A DNA stretch of 64,000 nt from Aphrophora alni (lineage: Eukaryota > Arthropoda > Insecta > Hemiptera > Aphrophoridae), in NCBI GenBank assembly GCA_963513935.1, contig OY740768.1, forward strand, positions 73,570,877 through 73,634,876. Reading direction: 5' to 3'. The translations under genes and the position numbers were made by a program. The notes below the pieces were generated by a model. That model did not search any database and was not told where the DNA came from. It saw only the letters and a program-made list of their open reading frames with translations. How positions within the stretch are numbered: position 1 is the stretch's first letter; each line of letters begins with the position of its first letter. Positions 43,301 to 48,195 of the stretch are shown piece by piece.

Positions 43301-46300
43301 TTGCAGTGTTAGTTTCGGTTGGCTAAAGTAGGACTTACTGGTGGACTGGAATGTTACTGGTAAGTTTATTGGAACTCGAACAATATTAAAGTTGAAATAA
43401 AAATGACGTTTCGAGTGTGTTACAGTATAACACGCCATTCTGGAAAGAAACTCGCATCGCCTAGAGCCAGAGCCCTGGAATTGGCATTAAATTTTGCCGT
43501 AACATGGTGCCGTCTTTCGCGAAACTGCCGAACTACGAGAAATATTTCTGTCTTTTCTGTTCTCTCTATGAAATTCAGGTTAGACAGCTTCGAAAGAGTG
43601 AAACACGAGCTTTTCAATGCTGTATAATTCATTTCTCTACGACTCCATTTACTAGGCTAAAGGTTGAGTTGAAGAATACAACATTTTTTTTTGTTGAATA
43701 CATCTGTAAAATGAGTTTTTGTCGTAACTAATTTATAGATTGAATACTATAAAAGTTATAGACATGTGTTGGATAGGTAAAGATTTGTACTAAAAACAGT
43801 ATAATTGTACATTTATTTGAAATAATTTACAGTTCCTGACCTTTACACAAAGTAGGACGCTTATATTGTAATGCGAGTTGGCAAGGCGCCATTTTTACGA
43901 GTAAAACACACCAAACTTTACCAATTAATTAAATATTTTTATAGTGTTTTATGAACTTTTGATTACTCATGTATATGCATCTACGAAAAGTCAGCTTTAC
44001 AATGGTATAACATTTATTTCGGTAGGATGTCGAGTTGCAATATCAGAGTTTTTTACAGTTGTCTGTCAACCGTTAATGCCTTCTACGGATCAAATGAGCC
44101 GCGTGCCAAAACTAAGTTTTGAAATAAAAATGACATTTCGAGTGTGTTACAGCTTAACACATTCCTGTTCAGAGTGTCTGGAAAGAAACTCGCATCGCCT
44201 TAAAAATGTGGTTGTAATAATAGCTGAACAAATAGCTAAACACGGTTTGTGGCAATCTGCTTTGTACTGAGAGTTGCTTATGAGCTTTTGTTTTTCAATT
44301 TTTGACTTAAGTGGTGGGAGTGCTGGGGGTAAATGAAAAATGTCAAATAGGATATATTATATTCATGTAATAAATCATTTTAAGGGCTTGGTAAGACAAA
44401 ATAATAATAATAATAATAATAAAGTGAATAAAAGATTAGAGGTAAAAAATAGTAATTAATTATAAAAAAGAATAACATGTAAATATAAGAAGGATTGATT
44501 TTTAACTACCGGTATCTTAATAAATTATATTTTGGCCATTATTTTGGTTTGGATGGTAAGAATTTCATTAATTTCGTTTTATATTGTTCGTTTCATATCA
44601 CCAAGACTTTTAAAATGAAGTATCACATTACCATACATCCTACTTAAAACAATTTGTCATTCCACTCTCTGAGGGCTCAAAACTACTCATAGAAAGAGCC
44701 TCTTCCACCTGAGAAGATACTATAAACTTAAGATGGGGAGATGCAATTTTGTTTTTAACTGTCTTAATACAATCCCGTTAATAGCCCGAGTTCTGAACGA
44801 TACATATGTGGGTATTTATATTTTTCAGTACAAAGACAAACATATATGTGAATTTGTATGTGTATATGCAGAACGTAATGTGTTCTGGTTGGACATATTA
44901 GGTTTTCACTTATCAATTGGAACAAAAAACGTTTCGTCAAATTTCGAATTCAGTTTCGTTTAGCTTTTTTTCTTGCATAAATACAAATTATATAGAATAC
45001 TTGTTACTTGTTTAGTACACAATTTGTATACACATTTGAATCATAGTGATTAGAATTTTCTAAATAATTGTAATTTTTATCAACACTATTTAAAAAAGAC
45101 GTCTATTAAAAATATGTTACCAAATTTTTTAAAAACCATTGATTTTATAAATAAAATTTTTGAACGCACGTTTAAAAACGAACAAGATACTGTCTTTGTT
45201 TTTATTGAATATAGATCAAATAATCCAGATATCGATACAAATTGAATTATTGGTAATTAACTAGAACACACAAATGTTTTACCACAACTTCTAATATTTT
45301 GGAAATGATCGGCCTACATTAAAATGAAATTGACATTAAATAGACAGCTGATGTATCACATTTATAAAGTTGTAATAATTTTACACATTTGAACAGCCAA
45401 AATTGAGACCCTGCTAAATCGCTTTATCGCACTTGAAACGATACATTCATCACATTCTTAGGCCAGTTTTCAAAATAAAATTGACATTTATACAACATTT
45501 GGGCGTTTAATTGTAATTCATTTATCGGAGATTAAAAGTAATACATATTTGTTTTCGCCATTCCGACTACTGATTAATAATTAGATATATTAATGAGACT
45601 TACCGTTACAATAGTCTATATTTGTAGGTAGAACTATATCACTACGGCTGTTTCGGCTTTTCAGCCATTTTCGAGTGTTTTATGCTGGGTTTTCCCGTTG
45701 TCTTAGATTAAAAATCACAAACACATAGGCTACAGACACACAAGTTCTTTAAACATTTAAAATACGATGCAGTAGGCCCACTGTCATAACGCGTACTCTA
45801 TAAAACGCGTAAATTAAAAGTAAACGTATTACACACGTCAAAAACATAAAAATTGGAGTAATCGATTCAGCGTATGAAAAAAAAAAAATAAATAAAAGTA
45901 TGTACGTATTAAGAAGAAAGTGCCTATAATGTCGCATTATTTCTTTAGGAAAACTTTTGTTGGCATATGATAACTTATAGAGTATTGCCAGGTAAGCGGT
46001 GGGGGGGGGGGGGTTGTGAATTTAGATTAGGATGTTTTTGCCAAAAATTGTGATATTAAGTGAAAATCATCAAGATTAATAATGTATAAAGAATGAGAGA
46101 CACAACAGTGACGAGTCAAAATCAAAACAAAGATGACTTGTTTTGTTTTGGACAAGATAGGAAATTGAAAGAAAATTTAAATCTTCCGCTATAAAACATA
46201 ATTACACTTAAAACTGCTAAACACGATTAAGATGGGAAGCGTTGACAAAATTATTATTTAATTACATCTAAAAAAAAACGGAACTCATAACCAAAGTGGA

Positions 46301-46716
46301 GAAATAGTTAAATCGTTTTTGCATCTAAACACGTAGATTGATTCCATTTACATAACATCCTTCTGTCACGTTCTCAAAATAGAATTTACAAACAAACAAG
46401 AATGTTTTTAATTATAGGACTAATTTTAATTCAATTATTGAAAAAGTGGTATAAAGTTTCTACGGAATTTGAATTAATACACGTTTTATTTCTTTTCCAA
46501 ACGAGAGAATCTTTTAAAATGATGCATACACTATTTACATAACATGTGACAAGCTAGCCTACTTACCCATCCTGTTTGCTCACTACAGGTGAATATCACA
46601 TGGTCGAACGTATAATTCACTTCACAACTCCATCCATCATGATCGCACTTTTGGAAATCAGGCAAGGAAGCGGCCAGACCTGCACATCCGGCTATTATTA
46701 ACCACACGAAATACAT
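5809..46716 (-). CDS. Six-exon gene for a secreted, probably GPI-anchored, repeat (beta-solenoid / divergent LRR-like) protein
   Basis: Rebuilt model, minus strand: exons 46716-46567, 30554-30285, 25487-25278, 16922-16715, 11652-11497 and 6092-5809. Every junction has a GT donor and an AG acceptor, and phases 0,0,0,1,1 are consistent, giving 1278 nt and 425 residues with one terminal stop. Seen: signal peptide at residues 1-18; sequons such as N34-Y-T, N75-V-T, N130-S-T, N193-S-T, N250-I-T, N255-I-T and N325-C-T; a repeat region at about 60-280 with strand-turn patterns like ITINN..F..I...AF; N322-x-F-x-C326-x-C328-x-L resembling an LRR C-terminal cap, with later cysteines 362, 367, 384 and 394; hydrophobic tail 407-420. 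Inferred: an extracellular, membrane-attached repeat protein that binds a partner or matrix. I do not recognise a named family. Introns are 4.8-16 kb and full of transposons. Extra or alternative exons cannot be excluded. Confidence 0.75.
6700..6755. mobile_element. pogo/Tigger-type terminal repeat remnant
   Basis: Read on the minus strand, a TA dinucleotide is followed by CAGTAGAGTCTCGATTAACC and then GAGCTTTGATTAATCGAGG. This matches the typical pogo/Tigger terminal repeat layout, with CAGTAGA starts and repeated TTAATCGAG units. No opposite end or transposase was found, so it looks like an isolated end. Confidence 0.5.
7387..8404. mobile_element. piggyBac-type MITE 1 (about 1.02 kb)
   Basis: The element is bounded by TTAA at 7383-7386 and 8405-8408, with terminal repeats CCCTTAGCACG and its reverse complement CGTGCTAAGGG. 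A second, inverted copy of the end (CGTGCTATTAGGG) lies at 7428-7440, and the right end has two spaced copies of ATCCC-TCATACGC. TTAA duplication and CCC starts are hallmarks of piggyBac elements. No transposase frame remains, so it is non-autonomous. It lies in intron 5 of gene 1. Confidence 0.8.
8409..9224. other. Intron 5 sequence
   Basis: Nothing recognisable between the piggyBac MITE and the Penelope palindrome. Confidence 0.4.
9433..10319 (-). CDS. Penelope-like element, left copy: end of reverse transcriptase plus GIY-YIG endonuclease
   Basis: About 295 codons of a 5'-truncated Penelope-like protein. The first part has the FLDLNI motif and the KIFRKPTYTDTVIPADSNHP segment typical of the Penelope RT thumb/linker. 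The C-terminus carries an intact GIY-YIG nuclease: GVYKISCQDCDSEYIGQTGR, then conserved R, a C-x2-C, and later N-H-L and GHSF residues, as in the zinc-binding GIY-YIG domain of arthropod Penelopes. The frame stays open past the palindrome centre to 10446, but that extension is antisense of the other copy. The catalytic core of the RT is missing, so it is not autonomous. Recent insertion is inferred from its intact frame. Confidence 0.85.
10320..11127 (+). pseudogene. Penelope-like element, right copy with rearranged GIY-YIG motif
   Basis: Mirror image of the left copy, nearly identical in sequence. It begins within the NISDSYHKFKIFRKP segment and keeps an open frame to the stop at 11125-11127. 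Two small insertions (4 and 5 bases, near 10825 and 10843) flank the YIG motif. They change EYIGQTGRS to EYLHRSNRYCRS, so the frame is lost and regained with three extra residues and the conserved Y-I-G is destroyed. The downstream R-I-K-E-H and N-H-L parts are intact. Confidence 0.8.
11497..11652 (-). CDS. Gene 1 exon 5: end of repeats and start of cysteine cap
   Basis: This 156-nt exon is too short to stand out as an open reading frame. It is supported by an acceptor (ATAATTTTAG), a donor (TTTG|GTAATT), correct phase joining to both neighbours and an open translation of 51 full codons. The product ends in D-N-H-F-N-C-T-C-A-L, which resembles the start of an LRR C-terminal flanking motif (N-x-F-x-C-x-C-x-L). 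It also carries Cys304 and sequons N308 and N325. Confidence 0.7.
11653..14613. other. Intron 4, first part
   Basis: Contains a T29-like run at about 13082-13110, short (AT)n at 13128-13146 and a longer (AT)n at 13350-13388. No coding exon is recognised. Confidence 0.5.
13350..13388. repeat. (AT)n microsatellite
   Basis: About 19 uninterrupted AT units. Confidence 0.95.
14614..15216. mobile_element. piggyBac-type MITE 2 (603 bp)
   Basis: Flanked by TTAA at 14610-14613 and 15217-15220. The terminal repeats are CCCTAGAATGGTAGTGCG on the left and, reversed, CCCCAGAATGGTAACGCC on the right, close to the canonical piggyBac start CCCTAGAAA. Sub-terminal copies of GAGTTACCATTTA / GCGTTACCATTTA occur inside. 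There is no coding capacity. Its ends differ from those of the other piggyBac MITE in intron 5, so a different parent is inferred. Confidence 0.8.
15217..16714. other. Intron 4, last part
   Basis: No supported exon. A 66-codon open frame at 15791-15991 is proline-rich but has no splice support or known motif. Confidence 0.4.
16715..16922 (-). CDS. Gene 1 exon 4: repeat-region exon
   Basis: This 208-nt exon enters at phase 0 after a TTACAG acceptor and leaves at phase 1 with TATACTG|GTAATT. It encodes residues 211-279 plus the first base of the Asp280 codon. It continues the repeat pattern (NITAQNITFVSNNFENISN, then G-A-F), with sequons at N250, N255 and N265 and a single Cys216. Confidence 0.75.
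17599..17634. repeat. (AT)n microsatellite
   Basis: About 18 AT units in intron 3. Confidence 0.95.
17848..18513 (+). pseudogene. LINE ORF1: coiled-coil RNA-binding protein, frameshifted near its end
   Basis: The frame opens before the first ATG at 17869. A long coiled coil covers the first 90 or so residues (repeated L/K/E heptads such as LNEKVSDLEKSLQF). It is followed by an RRM-like segment (EQYGRSVNLEIHNL) and AHRLPSRRQHIPPKLLVQFL. This matches the L1-type ORF1 layout found in many insect and invertebrate LINEs, an RNA chaperone that coats the LINE transcript. A frameshift near 18360 breaks it: the usual tail (NENLTPYYSNLLREVKIEAR) continues in another frame to about 18513. Confidence 0.75.
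19129..21660 (+). pseudogene. LINE ORF2: endonuclease fragment and reverse transcriptase, broken
   Basis: The start encodes an APE-type endonuclease N-terminus (HQNTRSIKKNFDRF, then PDFIVLTEAWL). The rest of that domain is replaced by unrelated residues up to about 19461, a large internal loss. The linker (GRLNPWINDGLMGAIKIKDK) follows from about 19500. The reverse transcriptase runs 20110-21563. It has IVPIFKS, YHPISLL (usually YRPISLL), SQFGFRKG, a LDIKKTFDTVNH block in which the usual D/A is replaced by K, GVPQGSVLGPILFLIFIND and the catalytic FADDTALA. In-frame stops occur near 19490, 19922, about 20108 and 20846, and the last residues shift frame near 21560. It is non-functional. Confidence 0.9.
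22240..22978. mobile_element. Possible 739-bp MITE
   Basis: GTTACCTAATTA at the left end is the perfect reverse complement of TAATTAGGTAAC at the right end. Similarity continues imperfectly for about 35 bases. No clear target duplication and no coding capacity were seen. It could be chance plus AT richness. Confidence 0.4.
23190..24340 (-). pseudogene. Decayed IS630/Tc1-mariner-superfamily (DDE_3-type) transposase
   Basis: The reverse strand, across several frames, shows the order seen in a common insect DDE transposase family. First comes NEAWINENISKDKG, then a degraded IICHPGS block, NDYHKNMNVCVFKKWFFNTL, and LLPAISYGSTIVMDNTPYHS with the second catalytic Asp. It ends with an INNWL / AFPNGL region and a G-F-K-V-L-C-L-P block corresponding to GHxVxRLPPYHC. 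The expected final N-P-I-E is lost. Many stops and shifts are present, so it is an old relic in intron 3 of gene 1. Terminal repeats were not found. Confidence 0.65.
24341..25277. other. Intron 3 sequence next to exon 3
   Basis: Holds an A17 run with a short (AT)n at about 24840-24871. Otherwise nothing recognised. Confidence 0.4.
25278..25487 (-). CDS. Gene 1 exon 3: repeat-region exon
   Basis: This 210-nt exon is phase 0 on both sides and encodes residues 141-210. The acceptor is T-rich and ends CTAG; the donor is GAG|GTATAT. The product shows a clear repeat of about 22-24 residues, with hydrophobic positions two apart, Asn at turns, and a later I-x-x-x-A-F. Examples are HITFENVKIGTIEHQAF and KVTIRNSTFGNVESKGF. 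This fits a parallel beta-solenoid or a divergent leucine-rich repeat. Confidence 0.75.
25488..27470. other. Intron 2, first part
   Basis: Contains (ATT)n at 26182-26222. No exon is recognised. The end of the Harbinger element may lie in 27000-27480. Confidence 0.4.
26182..26222. repeat. (ATT)n microsatellite
   Basis: About 13 trinucleotide units, one interrupted by C. Confidence 0.9.
27490..27825 (+). pseudogene. Harbinger MADF-domain protein, N-terminal part
   Basis: Across frames the plus strand reads FIEIYLIEVYCGTQLKNSQI, then KIFQSQFAKESKKE and K-T-G-A-G, then YTSKWFAYKSMMIFLADKNK. This is the MADF/Myb-like domain order (I-x-x-Y, F-x-x-E-x-x-K, S-G-x-G, S-K-W-x-a-y-x-x-m-x-F-L) found in the DNA-binding partner protein of Harbinger elements. 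Stops and shifts break it. Confidence 0.65.
27986..28197 (-). pseudogene. Harbinger transposase, C-terminal part
   Basis: Open frame with AVIYLHNYFRKSGSRNIYCS near its start. The L-H-N-Y/F block is the typical late helix of Harbinger transposases (V-L-H-N-F/Y). Position and strand agree with the two upstream pieces. Confidence 0.6.
28360..28760 (-). pseudogene. Harbinger transposase, central catalytic part
   Basis: Read on the reverse strand: VCAIDGSHIKIQASVQSG, then ELFNYKGFIVLSCLL, a stop, and INANYNFIYKNVGSQGKISD. This matches the DDE_Tnp_4 core A-I-D-G-x-H-I...N-x-K-G-F...D-A-x-x-x-F-x-x-V-x-x-G-x-x-G-x-x-x-D. The first catalytic Asp is kept; the position of the second (usually D-A) now reads N-A. 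Confidence 0.7.
28850..29515 (+). pseudogene. Harbinger MADF protein, C-terminal part
   Basis: An acidic region (DSEDLEDEEKQDENNGKRNV) leads, through frame changes, to NITLTPARFAAQQIINKTLF, then EAEMRKAVYS near 29150-29240. It ends with a Gln/Asn-rich tail around 29420-29510 (ENEYQQFLQQVVASCNK). This resembles the C-terminal segment of Harbinger partner proteins that carries the dimerising helix. In-frame stops are present. Confidence 0.5.
29630..30014 (-). pseudogene. Harbinger transposase, N-terminal part
   Basis: The reverse strand starts MSDSEDTAVSLQLLEANKIV, then RRRRPKRFWLALVRGRRTTY in the next frame. It later reads SLRQAIPVTQRLA and SKQYLTSDQQP (relic of the ISxIxxEAC block), ending in LQNYVKV before a GTAAGA donor-like site. 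This is the conserved order at the start of DDE_Tnp_4 Harbinger transposases. Several stops are present. Confidence 0.65.
30267..30277. repeat. G11 homopolymer beside the exon 2 donor
   Basis: On the gene strand an 11-base C run starts seven bases into intron 2, directly after GTGAGTA. Confidence 0.9.
30285..30554 (-). CDS. Gene 1 exon 2: first repeat-region exon
   Basis: This 270-nt exon is symmetric (phase 0 on both sides) and encodes residues 51-140. The acceptor is a pyrimidine-rich tract ending TTTCAG and the donor is AAG|GTGAGT. An 11-base C run (coding strand) begins directly after the first seven intron bases. The translation alternates hydrophobic and Asn/Thr-rich short strands (for example KLTVQNCKNVTLTLSQLNR) and has sequons at N75 and N130. 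Confidence 0.75.
30555..31631. other. Intron 1, sequence before the satellite
   Basis: No supported exon. Some A-rich runs, for example near 30870. Confidence 0.4.
31632..34963. repeat. Satellite array of about 30 copies of a 110-111-bp unit
   Basis: Head-to-tail units repeat at 110-111 bp, tracked by GTCAAAATGGCGGCC from 31678 to about 34890. Each unit carries a short dyad (GTGTTAT, 7-base loop, ATAACAC), a TCACGTTACTGAAATT block and a perfect AAAATGGCGGCC. Unit variants (GGCCAAG or GGCCATG, CATAACTC or CATATCTC, GTGCTCAC, GTAACCAC or GTGCAAAC) recur in order, showing higher-order structure. The array lies in intron 1 of gene 1. The last unit, before 34963, is the most diverged. No coding potential beyond tiny open frames. 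Confidence 0.95.
34964..37234. other. Intron 1, sequence after the satellite
   Basis: AT-rich, with an A27-type run at about 35859-35885. No gene recognised. Confidence 0.4.
37235..38775 (+). pseudogene. Second LINE relic: heavily decayed reverse transcriptase
   Basis: Across all three plus frames the pieces follow the non-LTR reverse transcriptase order: VVVLVPKKDK, then YxPISIIPTVSKIFEKAMYN, SQYGFRQGRS, a L-S-K-A-S-D/Y-I-D-H relic, WLTSYLAGRKQF, KGVTQGSILGPILFLIYLND, then F-A-D with the second Asp lost (FADVPTG). A TKTEIMIFYSN thumb segment and a LLGMEIDSCL block follow. The end at about 38775 is A/AATAA-rich. Numerous stops and shifts are present. It is distinct in sequence from the LINE in intron 3. 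Confidence 0.75.
38776..39479. other. Intron 1 AT-rich DNA
   Basis: Nothing recognised. Confidence 0.4.
39480..40360. other. Pyrimidine-rich, relatively GC-rich island
   Basis: The plus strand is strongly C/T-biased and less AT-rich than its surroundings, giving overlapping Ser/Leu/Phe-rich open frames on one strand and Lys/Glu/Arg-rich ones on the other. A good donor (ACTG|GTAAGT) occurs near 39699 on the plus strand. No protein family is recognised. It could be an LTR-element leader, a non-coding exon or a decayed repeat. Confidence 0.4.
40361..41615. other. Intron 1 DNA
   Basis: No supported gene. The short open frame at 41155-41364 has no known motif. Confidence 0.4.
41616..42570. repeat. 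113-bp minisatellite, about 8-9 copies
   Basis: CTGTGGGAAGGAGAGTAG recurs every 113 bp (first interval 119 bp because of an extra GGCCTAC) from 41626 to 42536. Units are nearly identical; the first is the most diverged. The array is followed by TATATAAGGGTAATAAAATAAA and a unique flank. Confidence 0.95.
42571..43390. other. Intron 1 DNA after the minisatellite
   Basis: Starts with TATATAAG and AATAAA-like motifs (42590-42612) that could be part of an LTR. Otherwise nothing recognised. Confidence 0.35.
43385..44210. repeat. Direct duplication about 726 bp apart
   Basis: 43391-43467 and 44117-44208 share GAAATAAAAATGAC-TTTCGAGTGTGTTACAG and GGAAAGAAACTCGCATCGCCT. The second copy has about 15 extra bases. 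Probably two diverged copies of one repeat. Confidence 0.7.
44211..45600. other. Intron 1 DNA
   Basis: Contains (AAT)n at 44399-44423. No exon recognised. Confidence 0.4.
45630..45700 (-). mobile_element. Penelope-type terminal hairpin remnant
   Basis: The reverse strand reads CTCGAAAATGGCTGAAAAGC then CGAAACAGCCG: a GGCT-GAAA-AGCC hairpin followed by GAAAC, as at the ends of many Penelope-like elements. No coding part is present nearby. Confidence 0.35.
46567..46716 (-). CDS. Gene 1 exon 1: signal peptide and N-terminal cysteine segment
   Basis: The start Met codon is at 46716-46714. It opens a hydrophobic leader (MYFVWLIIAGCAGLAAS) that would be cleaved near residue 17-18. The mature segment carries Cys24, Cys31 and Cys44 and sequon N34-Y-T. 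The exon ends with a Trp codon followed by a GTAAGT donor, so it is phase 0. The open frame continues upstream to 46845, but that part lacks signal-peptide character and lies across the predicted promoter. The Met at 46716 is therefore preferred. Confidence 0.75.
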
Positions 46717-46754
46717 GCTCTGACCGTGACCGGTTGTTCCGAGATAACTAATAA

Positions 46755-46800
46755 GACTGAGTCTCGGCTCAGCGACTATAGTGCTAACACGTGACGTCAT
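46755..46800 (-). promoter_or_regulatory. Gene 1 promoter: arthropod initiator with overlapping E-box and CRE
   Basis: On the gene strand an arthropod-type initiator TCAGTC (46760-46755) lies about 40 bases before the start codon. About 30-40 bases upstream of it is CACGTGACGTCA: a palindromic E-box CACGTG (46788-46793) sharing bases with a perfect CRE TGACGTCA (46792-46799). No convincing TATA box was seen. The sites match established bHLH and CREB/ATF consensus sequences; their use here is inferred. Confidence 0.5.
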
Positions 46801-47790
46801 CATGTTTGTGTAAAACCAAACAACTGTTGCATGACAAATAGTCATTCTTCCTAACTTTTAATTCTATGAAACCCTACTTGTATGCAATACTTCTTTTCTC
46901 ACATGTACATAGTATAGAGAAAGTTATTTGATGAGCAAAAACTCGATGTAGAGTTTTTCGTCGTAATATCCGTTTTGAAAACTCCTGAAAGAAAACAAAA
47001 AATAAAAGGATTTGTCTGAAGGTCGATCTGATTACCTAGATATGTGGGAGTATTATTTAGTACATATTTCGAGATTCTGGTTTTAAAGTTATTCGATAAT
47101 AAGAAATGTTGATATTATTGATAGAGTTTATTCCGAAATGACCATCTTTTGTGTAATATTTAACGGTTCAAGAGTATGAATGTTTTGATCCGCTGTGGAG
47201 TGATAAACTTACAACATGAGAAATGTGAAAAGAGCCAACATAACTTAGTAGCTTAGAATCTAAAACTAAAACTAGTAATCTAAGAAAGGAACTCAGGCAG
47301 GGGTAAAGCGGTACAAACGTGATCAGGAAATACCACAGAAGTACTCAACACTAAGAATGCCAAATATCAGGTTGAACCGAGAACTTACGCAGTCAATTAA
47401 ATAAATAGGGGTTGTGTGCCAACGGGATGGTTACCTACCTGATATAAGATAAAAGCACAAAATTATGATTTTTTAAATGGGGACTAACGATCAAATTTTG
47501 ATAGAATGTAGCCTCTACGCACCTAAACAAACGTTATTGGTGTCTATTTCTCTAAAAATACCGGTTTGTTAAAACACCAATGGTTATAAAACTCTAATAG
47601 CTTAAAATTGGTATGCTGAATAATTAACAATAAATATTGAAAATGGCTCGAATCACCAATAGATCAAAGTTAAACAAATGACAAAATAGCCCAACTTTTG
47701 TCTTCTACCAGATATCAATGTTATAATATTAGGCCACATAAGATAGGAGACTATATGATTTTTAATTCTAAAAAATAGTGCATTCGTTGT
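46801..47790. other. Intergenic DNA with a dispersed repeat
   Basis: About 46930-47560 shares blocks in order with 63480-63800: GTAATATCC-TTTTGA, CATATTTCGAGA and TAGAATG-AGCCTCT followed by AACAAA and TATTGGT. It is an old dispersed repeat family without coding signal. Confidence 0.45.
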
Positions 47791-47799
47791 TATTAGTGA

Positions 47800-47950
47800 A
47801 TTATTTAAATACTTTATTTGTGCTGGGGATGTAATGTGTTTATTTGTTGAATTTATTATAAGGTGGTGATGCTGTTTGTAAAAGGCGAAACAGTTGAAAT
47901 AAACAAATTTCAACAAGACTTTCGTTGTATGAGAAGTAGGGATTTCATGA
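47800..47950 (+). mobile_element. Penelope-like 3' end remnant
   Basis: GGTGATGCTGTTTGTAAAAG then GCGAAACAGTTGAAATAAAC: hairpin plus GAAAC, then a short self-complementary tail (GTTGAAAT..ATTTCAAC). The layout matches the 3' end of the intact Penelope copies at 11250-11330. Confidence 0.4.
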
Positions 47951-48195
47951 CCTTGACATGCCAGTGACCTGCGCACAAAGAGTCCCACAAAGAGTAATGT
48001 GACATCAATTTTTACTGTACGAATTGCAATTTCTGCCAGATTTTATTTAAATTTGGTATAGCTCGGCCTTAAAATTAAAAAAATAATATCATGAACTTTT
48101 TAGGTAATATCATGGTAAATTAGGCCGTAAACTGTTTGGGGTTTTGCCAAAAATTGTTTAAAGGCGGAAAACCTTCGGTCATCATCGCCTTATAA

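Noticed and set aside
43403..43731. Short plus-strand open frames
   Set aside because: They overlap a duplicated non-coding block and show no protein signature.
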